64,000 nt of DNA from Pseudochelatococcus contaminans. GTDB lineage: Bacteria; Pseudomonadota; Alphaproteobacteria; Rhizobiales; Beijerinckiaceae. The position numbers and the translations under genes were made by a program. Positions within the stretch are counted from its first letter, which is position 1. Every line of letters begins with the position of its first letter. The stretch spans positions 124,001 through 188,000 of the forward strand of contig NZ_JACICC010000002.1 in NCBI RefSeq assembly GCF_014195635.1, given 5' to 3'. Shown piece after piece: positions 1 to 8,242 of this stretch. The notes below the pieces were generated by a model. It saw only the letters and a program-made list of their open reading frames with translations. It was not told the origin of the DNA and did no database searches.

Positions 1-1064
1 CCGCCTCCGTCCGCAACAGTCTGCCCGCCGCGCAGGCCGGGCGCTTCGTGCTGTTCGGCATTCAGCCCACGTCGCCCGCCACCGGCTACGGTTACATCCA
101 GCGCAGCGATACGCAGACTGAGGTTCCCGGCGTTTTCTCCGTGCAGCGGTTCGTCGAGAAACCCGATGCGTCAACCGCCGTCACCTATGTCGAATCCGGC
201 GATTATCTCTGGAACAGCGGCATCTTCCTGCTGCCTGCCAGCCCCTTCCTGAAAGAGCTGGAGCGACTGGCGCCTGACGTGCTGTCCGCGGCGACTGAAT
301 CTCTCGACAAGGCGCGCGAGGATCTGGATTTCATCCGCCTCGATGAAGGCAGTTTCGCGCGCAGCCCGTCCATAGCCGTTGACTATGCCGTGATGGAAAA
401 GACGGATCTGGCCGTGGTCACCCCCACCGATTGCGGCTGGACCGATGTCGGAAGCTGGTCTGCCCTCTGGGCAATCGGCAAGCAGGACGTCTCCGGCAAT
501 GTGCTCGTTGGCGATGTCGTGGCGGAAGATGTGAGCGGCAGCTATCTGCGCGGCGAAGGCCAGCTCATCGCGGCGCTGGGCGTCGAGGATCTTGTCGTCA
601 TCGCCACGCCCGATGTCGTGCTGGTGACGCGCAAGGATCGCGATCAGGACGTGAAGAAACTCGTGGAAATCCTGCGCAAGGATGGCCACGCCGCTGCCAC
701 GCAGACCGTGCAGATGCACCGCCCCTGGGGATATTACCAGTCGATCCACACCGGCGAGCGGTTCCAGGTGAAGCGCATCACTGTCAATCCTGGTGCGAAA
801 CTGTCGCTGCAGAAGCACTTCCACCGCGCCGAGCATTGGGTTGTGGTGAATGGCACTGCCCTCGTCACGCGCGACTCGGAGCAGATCCTGCTACGCGAAA
901 ACGAGTCCATCTTCCTGCCGCTCGGCTGCGTCCACCGGCTGGAAAACCCCGGCAAGCTGCCGCTGAACCTCATCGAGGTGCAGTCCGGCCCTTATCTGGG
1001 TGAAGACGACATCGTTCGCTTTGAGGATATCTACGCCCGCGCAGAGGACAAACCTGTTGGGTAA
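1..1064 (+). CDS. manC: mannose-1-phosphate guanylyltransferase / mannose-6-phosphate isomerase, 5' end missing
   Basis: Bifunctional enzyme making GDP-mannose for surface polysaccharide. The frame is open to the left edge, reading from base 3, so the N-terminus with the nucleotide-binding signature lies outside the window. Visible is the second part of the nucleotidyltransferase domain (ATGYGYIQ, VEKPD, YLWNSGIFL, SIAVDYAVMEKT, DCGWTDVGSW), then from about nucleotide 710 the type II mannose-6-phosphate isomerase cupin domain starting at RPWGYYQSI, with the metal-site segment QKHFHRAEHWVVV. These are hallmark segments of the ManC/XanB/CpsB family. The next genes on the opposite strand are a polysaccharide ABC exporter, which fits a capsule or O-antigen role. 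An internal GTG at 48 is not the true start. Confidence 0.95.
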   Translation, partial: ASVRNSLPAAQAGRFVLFGIQPTSPATGYGYIQRSDTQTEVPGVFSVQRFVEKPDASTAVTYVESGDYLWNSGIFLLPASPFLKELERLAPDVLSAATESLDKAREDLDFIRLDEGSFARSPSIAVDYAVMEKTDLAVVTPTDCGWTDVGSWSALWAIGKQDVSGNVLVGDVVAEDVSGSYLRGEGQLIAALGVEDLVVIATPDVVLVTRKDRDQDVKKLVEILRKDGHAAATQTVQMHRPWGYYQSIHTGERFQVKRITVNPGAKLSLQKHFHRAEHWVVVNGTALVTRDSEQILLRENESIFLPLGCVHRLENPGKLPLNLIEVQSGPYLGEDDIVRFEDIYARAEDKPVG

Positions 1065-1150
1065 AATGATTCGCGTTCAAACCGAGGGGCGGTTTGAGCG
1101 CGGAATAGCGTAGAACGCGGTTTCAAAAATATGTCGGAAATGACGGGAAG

Positions 1151-1909
1151 TCAGAGCTTCCCGTCGTCTTCATCGACAAGGCCGTAAGCGCTCAGCACCT
1201 CATCGACCGTGCCGTCCGCCACGAGGCGACCTTCCGACATCATGATGGCGCGGTTGCAGTACTTGCGCAAGGTCTTGGCATCGTGCGAGGCCAGGACGAG
1301 AATGCTCGCATGCTGCATCATCGCCTCGATGCGCTGGCGGGCCTTGGCAGCAAAGACGCTGTCGCCGACGCTGATCAGCTCATCGAGCAGCAGGATGTCG
1401 GGCGCACGGGCTGTCGAGATGGCGAAGGCCAGACGCAGTGTCATGCCGCTGGAATAGGTGCGCATCGGCAGATCGACATATTCGCCCAGTTCCGAAAACT
1501 CCACCACCTCCGGAATCATCTTCCGCGCTTCATCAATGGTCTTGCCGAGGAAGACGCCGCGCAGGATGATGTTTTCCGCCCCGGTCAGTTCAGGGTCCAT
1601 GCCCATGGTGATGTCGAGCAGCGATGCCACGTTGCCGACGATATCCGCCTGCCCCGAGGAAGGCTCATACGCCCCCGAAAACACTCGCAACAGGGTGGAC
1701 TTGCCCGCACCGTTATGGCCGACGATGGCCAGCCGGTCGCCATTGCGCAGGGAGAGGTTCACGTCGCGCAACGCCGTCACCGTCACCCCGTCGGCTTCGG
1801 TGCTCACGGCCCCACCGACGCGCTGCAGCAGGGTGTTACGGAGGGAACGTCCGCGCGCGTTGTAGATCGGGAACTCGACGGTCGCGTTGACGAGATCGAT
1901 TGACGGCAA
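1151..1909 (-). CDS. ABC transporter ATP-binding protein, polysaccharide export
   Basis: ATPase subunit of a two-component ABC-2 exporter that moves lipid-linked polysaccharide across the inner membrane (Wzt/KpsT/TagH type). It has a Walker A GHNGAGKST around residues 64-72, a degenerate signature YSSGM, and Walker B ILLLDE followed by the H-loop segment LASHD. At 252 residues it lacks the C-terminal carbohydrate-binding domain of long Wzt proteins, so it is the short KpsT/TagH-like form. The start is a TTG preceded by GAAGGG. The permease lies 39 bases upstream on the same strand, so the two are probably co-transcribed. Confidence 0.9.
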   Translation of the reverse strand: MPSIDLVNATVEFPIYNARGRSLRNTLLQRVGGAVSTEADGVTVTALRDVNLSLRNGDRLAIVGHNGAGKSTLLRVFSGAYEPSSGQADIVGNVASLLDITMGMDPELTGAENIILRGVFLGKTIDEARKMIPEVVEFSELGEYVDLPMRTYSSGMTLRLAFAISTARAPDILLLDELISVGDSVFAAKARQRIEAMMQHASILVLASHDAKTLRKYCNRAIMMSEGRLVADGTVDEVLSAYGLVDEDDGKL

Positions 1910-1948
1910 GTTCTTACCCTTCCGATGATGGTCGCACGGCGATGCGTC

Positions 1949-2758
1949 CTACAGCCAGTACACGATGCGGGCGCGGAAACGCGCGAACAGCGGCCAGGTG
2001 ATCGCCAGCAGAATGCCGATGACGACGGCCGCCGACACGTAATCAAGCGTTTCCGGCACATATCCGCGGATCGGGTCTGCGACGATGCGCAGGAATATCG
2101 CAAACGGATTGAGGTGCAACACCCACCAGCCGCTGTCGCCGAGCTGGTCGATCCGCCACATGATCGGCGTGAGGAAGAACGCCAGTTGCAGCAGGTTGGC
2201 GATAATCTGCGGCAGGTCGCGGAAACGGGTGCACAGGATGCCGCATAGCAGCGTGACGAGAAATGCCGCGACCAGCATCATCGCAAGGCCGGGAATGGCC
2301 AGCAGGATGGCCCAGCTTGGCACGACGCCGAAAATCAGGAACACCGGCGGCAGAATGATGAGGTTGTGCGCCAGCGCAATGAGATTGCGCACGATCACCC
2401 GCATCGCGAAAATCGATTTGGGCAGATTCTCCTGCCGCAGGAAAACCGTTCCCTGAACGAAGGCCGTCGTGCTGTCTGACACCACCCCGGACATGAACGT
2501 CCAGATGATATAGTTGACGGCAAGATAGGGCACGTATTCGGCGACGGACTGGTTGAACAGCGCCGAGAAGACGATGCCGATACCGCCGACGAACACCGCC
2601 ATCGACAGCGTAATCCAGAACTGCCCGAAGCGCGACCGCTTGTAACGTTGGCGAATATCGCTGACGCCCATCAGCGTCCAGATCTGCCAGGATCTCATGC
2701 CCTGCGCAAAATCCTTATTGGCAAGGCTCCAGTCTCTGGAAGTAGGGCGAAGGGACAT
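1949..2758 (-). CDS. ABC-2 type polysaccharide export permease
   Basis: Integral membrane partner of the downstream ATPase. The 269-residue protein has about six hydrophobic segments, begins with a cytoplasmic stretch ending WQIWTLMGVSDIRQRYKRS, and closes with the LNPFAIFLRIVADPI region typical of the TagG/Wzm/KpsM family. I chose the ATG at 2758. The frame stays open upstream to 2917, but that extension (MLSDNDSTRC...) is not membrane-permease-like and would be unusual for the family. The pair lies beside a GDP-mannose enzyme and a GT2 glycosyltransferase, indicating export of a surface glycan; the polymer is unknown. Confidence 0.88.
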   Translation of the reverse strand: MSLRPTSRDWSLANKDFAQGMRSWQIWTLMGVSDIRQRYKRSRFGQFWITLSMAVFVGGIGIVFSALFNQSVAEYVPYLAVNYIIWTFMSGVVSDSTTAFVQGTVFLRQENLPKSIFAMRVIVRNLIALAHNLIILPPVFLIFGVVPSWAILLAIPGLAMMLVAAFLVTLLCGILCTRFRDLPQIIANLLQLAFFLTPIMWRIDQLGDSGWWVLHLNPFAIFLRIVADPIRGYVPETLDYVSAAVVIGILLAITWPLFARFRARIVYWL

Positions 2759-3177
2759 GAATAAGGGCACCCGAACAACGGATTGAACAGCAAATCCGCC
2801 AGCACAGGCTTCGCCGGAAAGTCCCCGGAGCAACGCGGCACGCCGGATAACGCCACGGACGAAGCCCATTCGCCAGCGAATGGAAAGACAGCGCGTCGAG
2901 TCATTATCGGACAGCACGCCTCAGGTCAACGCCCTCCCCGCGCCTCACAGACGCCAATGTGCGCCGCCGCATATTCGCGCATGAATGCGACATATGTGTC
3001 GAGATATACTTCATATCACGCGCAATTATGCTGAAAACGCGACACATTAATCTGAGCATGACCGAAACAGTTTTTAATTTTTTATGATATTCAAATTAAT
3101 AATTATATTGACGCTCGATGTTCGCCTCGAACATAAGTATCCAGATTTTTATCGACTGAACTTTCTGGCGGCGGATT
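2759..3177. other. intergenic region between divergent permease and glycosyltransferase genes
   Basis: No gene recognised. The right half (about 3065-3115) is much AT-richer than the flanks. At 3118-3134 there is a perfect 7-bp inverted repeat, ATGTTCG / CGAACAT, around a 3-base centre, about 45 bases ahead of the glycosyltransferase start. It could be an operator or a leader hairpin. The region must contain promoters for both divergent transcripts, but I cannot pick convincing -35/-10 pairs. Confidence 0.4.
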
Positions 3178-4164
3178 ATGCAGCGGATTGTCGCGGGTAT
3201 CGTCACTTACAATCCCGAGATCCCCATCTTGAGGGATCTTGTCGGCGCCATCGCCGGCGAAGTCGCGGCCGTGGTCATCGTCGCCAACTCGCCGATGTCT
3301 GCCGGCGACGAGGCCGTACTGCGCGAGGCAGCGGACGACACGCCTATCCATATCGACGACCCCGGCGATAACATCGGCCTCGGCAGCGCTTACGAACGCA
3401 TCATGGCCCGCGTCGACTCCGGTGATGCCGATTTTCACGATGTCGGCCACGTCATTCTGTTCGATCAGGATTCCAGCCCGCCGGCCGGCATGGTGTCGGC
3501 GCTTGTGGCGCGCATGGACATGCTGCGCCGCATGGGCGAGCACCCTGCCCTCATCGGCCCCACACCTGTCTCGGCCACACCGGGACACAAGGCGCCCTCG
3601 GTCTATGGCCACTCATCCGGCCGGTCCGTAGCGGACTCGAGGGCGGTGTGGTTCGCCATTTCTTCCGGCAGCGTCATCGATGTGGCAGCGTTCCGTGATG
3701 TCGGCGCCTTCCGCAGCGACTTCTTCATCGACGCCATCGATATAGAATGGTGTTTCCGGGCATGGTCGGCGGGTTATTCCTGCTGGACGGCCAACGACAT
3801 TCTCATGCCGCATCGCCTGGGCGGCGGGCATGTCACCGTGCCGCTGATCGGCTGGAAACTGCCCGTGCAGTCGCCGCCAAGGCTGGGCACTTATGCGCGC
3901 AATCAGGCAGCATTGCTGCGCGCACCGCATGTGCCTCGCCACTGGAAAGTGCGGGTATGCCTGTATCTGGCAGCCCAGACCGTCGCTTACTGGCTCGCTG
4001 ACCATGGCCGCACGGCGCGGCCCACCTCTCTGGTAAAGGGATTTGCCGCCGGACTCGCGGGAAGACTGGGACCGCCGAAAGGATCGGCTCGCGCTGCGCC
4101 AACTCCCGTAACAGCGGCAAAAGGTCGCCACCCGTCACCGACCCGCGCGGCGCATGAGCAGTAA
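3178..4164 (+). CDS. glycosyltransferase family 2, rhamnosyltransferase-like
   Basis: Cytoplasmic GT-A fold enzyme transferring a sugar, probably rhamnose or a related deoxysugar, onto a growing surface glycan. The N-terminus IVAGIVTYNPEI is the nucleotide-sugar-binding strand of GT2 enzymes. VILFDQDSSP contains the acidic metal-binding residues (DQD), and FIDAIDIEWCFRAWSAGYS carries the acidic segment thought to hold the catalytic base, as in RfbN/RhlC-like rhamnosyltransferases. The C-terminus (from about residue 290) is Ala/Pro/Lys-rich and probably disordered. The gene is divergent from the polysaccharide exporter. The sugar specificity is inference. Confidence 0.85.
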   Translation: MQRIVAGIVTYNPEIPILRDLVGAIAGEVAAVVIVANSPMSAGDEAVLREAADDTPIHIDDPGDNIGLGSAYERIMARVDSGDADFHDVGHVILFDQDSSPPAGMVSALVARMDMLRRMGEHPALIGPTPVSATPGHKAPSVYGHSSGRSVADSRAVWFAISSGSVIDVAAFRDVGAFRSDFFIDAIDIEWCFRAWSAGYSCWTANDILMPHRLGGGHVTVPLIGWKLPVQSPPRLGTYARNQAALLRAPHVPRHWKVRVCLYLAAQTVAYWLADHGRTARPTSLVKGFAAGLAGRLGPPKGSARAAPTPVTAAKGRHPSPTRAAHEQ

Positions 4165-4185
4165 CGCACTGGCGTTACTGGCAAA

Positions 4186-4314
4186 TCATTCGACGATAAA
4201 ATACGCGTAGACCAGAACGCCAATCAGCAGAAACGCCACCGCCACACTGACGACGAAAAAAACACCCGGCACATTCGCTCCGGCAGGCTGCCCCTGCCCG
4301 TTGTCTTCAACCAT
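4186..4314 (-). CDS. small single-pass membrane protein, 42 residues
   Basis: A short frame starting ATG at 4314 and ending TGA at 4186, preceded by the ribosome-binding sequence CTGGAG about 9 bases upstream. The predicted protein has a polar N-terminus (MVEDNGQGQPAGANVPG), one strongly hydrophobic segment (VFFVVSVAVAFLLIGVLVYA) and the tail YFIVE. That layout, with a good ribosome-binding site, makes chance unlikely. It is convergent with the glycosyltransferase gene, 21 bases apart. I do not recognise a family; no function is assigned. Confidence 0.65.
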   Translation of the reverse strand: MVEDNGQGQPAGANVPGVFFVVSVAVAFLLIGVLVYAYFIVE

Positions 4315-4904
4315 CGAAATCTCCAGTGAGATGCCGTCACGGCACTTCGACCCATGCGGCAGTATGGGGGTTGCCGACGTGCATCCAGCCGGATGGAATC
4401 AGCCCCTGCGCGTCAATATCCTGATTTTACCGCAACTTGCGCTCAATTCGACAGGCAGATCGGGCGTCAAACGGTCCAGCGGCAAAACACCGCGGCGACA
4501 GGGCCGCAGCGACGATGTCATACGCATCTGCTGCCCCTTTTTCCCCACCACGATTTCAGCACATCCGCGCATCGGTAACGGTCGTAACAGTTTGATATGA
4601 AACTGATTTTCCATTCAACCAATTGCTAAGTTTTCGAAACTGCCGCGAACGTCGATGGTAGTTGGCGGTGAGGTTGAATCGAAAGGAATCTGTCAGCGGC
4701 CTGTCATCGCCATCCCGTACGCCCGGAAGAGGCGGCAGGAGACCGGCCCGCGAACGCATCCCTTTTATACCGCATCGTTCGGCTCCTTGCGCCGGTGGAA
4801 CAGTCTGCCGGCGGCAATGGCCATCCCAAATGAATATGCATTGCCCGGTGGAAGGACGGCGGCGCACGCCCCGCCCCAACCATGGGTCTGACGAGGATAC
4901 GCTT
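4315..4904. other. long non-coding leader region upstream of the CoA-transferase
   Basis: About 590 bases without a recognisable gene. The frame of the CoA-transferase is open back to 4662, but that stretch is low-complexity Arg-rich sequence unlike any family member. The region contains the partial repeat copy at about 4424-4462 and a moderately AT-rich segment around 4590-4640 where a promoter could lie. Confidence 0.4.
4424..4462 (+). repeat. dispersed hairpin repeat R1, partial copy
   Basis: Shares the left part of repeat family R1 (TTTTACCGCAACTTGCG, then CTCAATTCGACAG) with the full copies at 45559-45615 and 56474-56530. The right arm has decayed, so the long inverted repeat of the full copies is not formed here. 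Confidence 0.55.
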
Positions 4905-6395
4905 ATGCATCGCGAAAGAATCCGGAATAAAGAGCTTCAATCGAAGGTCACGAGCGCGCTTGAAGCTTCCCGCCACATCAAGAACGGTATGACGGTGGGT
5001 ATGAGCGGGTTCACCCGCGCCGGCGAGGCAAAGGCGGTGCCGCTCGCCCTCGCTGCCCGGGCCAAGGAAGAGCCGCTCAAGATCACGCTCATCACCGGCG
5101 CCTCCCTCGGCAACGATCTCGACAAGACCATGGCCGAGGCGCACCTGCTGTCACGCCGCATGCCGTTTCAGGTAGACCCGGCCCTGCGCAAGCTCATCAA
5201 CCAGGGCGAGGTCATGTTCGTCGACCAGCACCTGTCGGAAACGGTGGAACTGCTGCGCTCGCATCAGATCGGCCCGGTGGATGTCGCCGTGGTCGAGGCC
5301 GTGGCCATCACCGAGCATGGCGGCATCGTGCCCACGACATCGGTGGGCAACTCGGCATCCTTCGCCATTCTCGCCGAGAAGGTCATCGTCGAGATCAATC
5401 TCGAACAGTCGGATATGCTTGAGGGCATTCACGACATCTATATCCCCAAGCGCCGCCCCCATCGCGAGCCCATCCCGGTCGTCAATGTCGAAAGCCGCGT
5501 CGGCATTCCCTATATCGACATTCCGCCCGAGAAGATCGTGGCCATCGTGGTGACGACGAAGCTGGACAGTTCCTCCACCGTCACCCCGCCCGATGACGAC
5601 ACGCGCGCCATCGCCAGCCACCTGTCGGAATTCCTCCAGAACGAAGTCAGCCAGGGCCGTCTCACCAACAGCCTTCAGCCCTTGCAGGCCGGCATCGGAT
5701 CCATCGCCAACGCGGTGATGCATGGCCTGATCGATTCGCCATTCCACGATCTGACCATGTATTCCGAAGTGCTTCAGGACAGCACTTTCGACCTGTTCGA
5801 CGCGGGCAAGCTGGTGTTTGCCTCCGGCTCGTCGATCACGCTGTCGCAGGAGCGCTACAAGAGTGTGTTCCCGCGCCTCAGCGAGTACAAGTCGCGCCTC
5901 ATTCTGCGCCCGCAGGAGGTCAGCAACCACCCGGAGATCATTCGCCGGCTTGGCCTGATCGCCATCAATACGGCGCTTGAGGTGGATATCTATGGCAACA
6001 TCAACTCCACGCACGTAGCCGGCACGCACATGATGAACGGCATCGGCGGTTCGGGCGATTTCGCCCGCAACGCTTATCTGTCGGTGTTCGTCACCAAGTC
6101 CATCGCCAAGGGTGGGGCGATTTCCAGCGTCGTGCCCTTCGTCAGCCATGTCGACCACACCGAGCACGATGTCGACATCATCGTGACCGAAGCCGGCCTT
6201 GCCGATCTGCGCGGGCTGGCGCCGCGTGAACGGGCACGGCGCATCATCGATCACTGCGCCCATGCGAGCTATCGCGATGAACTCAACGATTATTTCGAGC
6301 GCGCCGTAGCGCGCGGCGGTCACACACCGCACATCATCGAGGAAGCGCTGTCATGGCACACACGCCTGCGTGAGAACGGATCAATGCATCGCTGA
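4905..6395 (+). CDS. acetyl-CoA hydrolase / succinyl-CoA:acetate CoA-transferase family protein
   Basis: Cytoplasmic class I CoA-transferase, 496 residues, the usual length of the acetyl-CoA hydrolase/transferase family (Cat1, AarC, Ach1). It would exchange CoA between succinyl-CoA and acetate, or hydrolyse acyl-CoA. Family motifs seen are GMTVGMSGFTRAGEAK near the N-terminus, the segment GIGSIANAVM, then YSEVLQDSTFDLFDAG with the glutamate that forms the glutamyl-CoA thioester, and GIGGSGDFARNAYLSVF. The ATG at 4905 with GAGGA upstream gives a start like relatives (MHRERIRNKELQSKV). A strong terminator follows at 6434. Succinate:CoA-transferase is the likelier activity, but this is inference. 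Confidence 0.88.
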   Translation: MHRERIRNKELQSKVTSALEASRHIKNGMTVGMSGFTRAGEAKAVPLALAARAKEEPLKITLITGASLGNDLDKTMAEAHLLSRRMPFQVDPALRKLINQGEVMFVDQHLSETVELLRSHQIGPVDVAVVEAVAITEHGGIVPTTSVGNSASFAILAEKVIVEINLEQSDMLEGIHDIYIPKRRPHREPIPVVNVESRVGIPYIDIPPEKIVAIVVTTKLDSSSTVTPPDDDTRAIASHLSEFLQNEVSQGRLTNSLQPLQAGIGSIANAVMHGLIDSPFHDLTMYSEVLQDSTFDLFDAGKLVFASGSSITLSQERYKSVFPRLSEYKSRLILRPQEVSNHPEIIRRLGLIAINTALEVDIYGNINSTHVAGTHMMNGIGGSGDFARNAYLSVFVTKSIAKGGAISSVVPFVSHVDHTEHDVDIIVTEAGLADLRGLAPRERARRIIDHCAHASYRDELNDYFERAVARGGHTPHIIEEALSWHTRLRENGSMHR

Positions 6396-6715
6396 TACCG
6401 AAGCAACTGGCGTTCATAAACTGAACTTGAAGCAAAGGCCGATGAACCCGTTTCATCGGCCTTTTAACATAGCAGGACAGCGATCTGGAAGCGTGCGCTC
6501 CACTTGCGTCGTAATGACGTGCGACAGCACGGAACCGAAGCGCAAGATGTATCACAACCACTCCGACGCCATCAGAACAAGAATAATGCCAGTTATTATA
6601 AATATTTGTTATTATTATAAGACAATTACCGATCTATCGACAGCCGATAAATTAATGGCCATAATACCTGAGGTGTGATAATTGCACTCTCCCTGCAGGA
6701 TAGAGTCCGGAACCC
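6396..6715. other. intergenic region between CoA-transferase and EAL gene, AT-rich right half
   Basis: Holds the terminator at 6434-6465. The part from about 6580 to 6670 is strikingly AT-rich (runs such as TTATTATAAATATTTG) compared with the coding flanks and lies just ahead of the EAL gene. No gene recognised. Confidence 0.5.
6434..6465 (+). terminator. Rho-independent terminator of the CoA-transferase gene
   Basis: Stem AAGGCCGATGAA / TTCATCGGCCTT around a short CCCG-type loop, followed by a short T run. It lies 40 bases after the stop codon. Confidence 0.85.
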
Positions 6716-7921
6716 ATGATCGTATCTGCCCCTGATGTCCGTCGACACGCGGTACTCGGCGCCGTCAAGGGTGGGGAGATCAGACCAGCATTCCAGCCCA
6801 TCATCCGTTTGCGAGAGCAGTCGCTGGCGGGCTTCGAGGCTCTGGCCCGGTGGGACAGCCCGACCTATGGAAGCATCGCGCCGAGCACCTTCATTCCGTG
6901 GGCCGAGGAAGACGGGCTGATCAACGCCCTGACGCACGGGCTGGTGTCTTCGGCGTGCGCAGCGGCAGCAGCCTGGGGCGAACATTTTTTCCTGTGCTTC
7001 AATATATCCCCTCTTCAGTTCAACGGCAGCGATCTCGTATCGGTGATTTTCTCGGCGGTGGACGGCACCGGCTTTTCCCGGCACAGGCTGGTTATGGAGA
7101 TGACCGAAACCAGCGCTATATCCGAAACGCGCAACGCGCACGAGATGATCGGACACCTGAGCAAATCCGGTGTCAGAATCGCGCTCGACGACTTCGGCAC
7201 CGGCCACTCCGGATTGAGCCGCCTGCTCAGCTTTCCCTTTTATGCCCTCAAGATCGACAAGACCTTCGTGCGCACCATCGAGGCCGACGCCGACGCCCGG
7301 ATGATCGTCTCGGCAATCGTCGGGCTTTGCGACAGCCTTGGCCTGAAGGTGGTGGCTGAAGGCATCGAAAGGCCGGAGCAACTGGCGGTTTTGCAGGAAC
7401 TTGGCTGCACCTATGGCCAGGGATGGCTGCTCGGCAGGGAGATGACGCCCGCGGCCGCAGCGCACTTTGCCGAAGGCCGGAAGGTTGCAACGCATTATCC
7501 TGAGACTGCCGTCGATCTCGCTGAGGAGGCGGCAAAACGCCGCCTGTTCGACGAACACGTGGCACGCGGGCGGCTTTTGTCTCGCGGCGCAAATCTCTCG
7601 GGCCTCGATATCCTGTTTGGCCTTTCGGACATCGGGCTGTGCCAGGTCGATCTTCACATGACCATCGTGCGGGTCAACGAAACGCTGGCGGCGCTGTTCC
7701 ACAAGCATGTCCACGACCTGCAGGACGGAGCGGTCAAGGACGTTCTGCCGGCGGACTTCGCCGGCTGGCTCTGGCAGCATGCCGGCGAAATCGGCGCGAG
7801 CGACGATACGTTCGTGTACTCCCTCGCGGAACGGAGCGGCCGCGCCATCCGCCTCCGCGTCAGACGGATGCTCTCGGGAGGCAGCCTCACAGGCATTCTG
7901 ATCATGGCGGTGCCGAACTGA
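6716..7921 (+). CDS. EAL-domain c-di-GMP phosphodiesterase with C-terminal PAS-like region
   Basis: The 401-residue protein begins directly with an EAL domain (about residues 20-255). All the usual catalytic segments are present: EAL at 41-43, FNISPLQF, EMTETS, ALDDFGTGHSGL, LKIDKTFV, VVAEGIE and GQGWLLG. It is therefore predicted to hydrolyse c-di-GMP to pGpG. After a linker (from about 260) comes a region of about 100 residues, DILFGLSDIGLCQVDLHMTI..., that looks like a PAS fold. Sensor-after-EAL is an uncommon order. No transmembrane segment or signal peptide is seen. A very AT-rich stretch lies immediately upstream. Ligand and target process are unknown. Confidence 0.88.
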   Translation: MIVSAPDVRRHAVLGAVKGGEIRPAFQPIIRLREQSLAGFEALARWDSPTYGSIAPSTFIPWAEEDGLINALTHGLVSSACAAAAAWGEHFFLCFNISPLQFNGSDLVSVIFSAVDGTGFSRHRLVMEMTETSAISETRNAHEMIGHLSKSGVRIALDDFGTGHSGLSRLLSFPFYALKIDKTFVRTIEADADARMIVSAIVGLCDSLGLKVVAEGIERPEQLAVLQELGCTYGQGWLLGREMTPAAAAHFAEGRKVATHYPETAVDLAEEAAKRRLFDEHVARGRLLSRGANLSGLDILFGLSDIGLCQVDLHMTIVRVNETLAALFHKHVHDLQDGAVKDVLPADFAGWLWQHAGEIGASDDTFVYSLAERSGRAIRLRVRRMLSGGSLTGILIMAVPN

Positions 7922-8242
7922 AAACCCGGGCGGTATAATGCCACGCGACTCAAGGCAACCATGGCTTCAACACCGAAACCGAACTCCTCCGGGCATGCCC
8001 GTCACACCCCTCACGTCATGGCTGCCGAAAAACCGCTTGTATGTCCGCAACATGACACAAGCATCAATTTCCCCTTGACATATTGGTTATTTTATTTCCT
8101 TCAGGGGTGCTGACTTTTTGCGCAAATGCCACGCAAATGGCTATTGCCTTGCCGAAAGCTGCCTGCATTATGCGCTGCTGCATAATTTCCGTACAATTGT
8201 CCTTCAACCTTTTCACCCATAGGTGAGCAACCTTCAGGAGTC
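7922..8242. promoter_or_regulatory. upstream region of glutamate dehydrogenase with small repeats
   Basis: No gene. It contains a TTGACA hexamer at 8075-8080 but no clear -10 at normal spacing. There is a direct repeat of GCAAATG (around 8122-8139) and an inverted repeat ATTATGC / GCATAAT at 8167-8186 with a 6-base centre, about 60 bases before the start codon. These could be sites for a nitrogen or Lrp/AsnC-type regulator; that is a guess. Confidence 0.3.

Noticed and set aside
171..836. Long frame on the minus strand opposite manC
   Set aside because: High-GC third-position shadow of the real gene; no ribosome-binding site and no family similarity.
3118..3134. Inverted repeat near the glycosyltransferase as a CRISPR or IS end
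   Set aside because: Single short dyad without spaced repetition, transposase or target duplication.
5151..6332. 393-codon frame opposite the CoA-transferase gene
   Set aside because: Antisense shadow; His/Asp/Gly-rich composition typical of reverse reading of a GC-rich gene.
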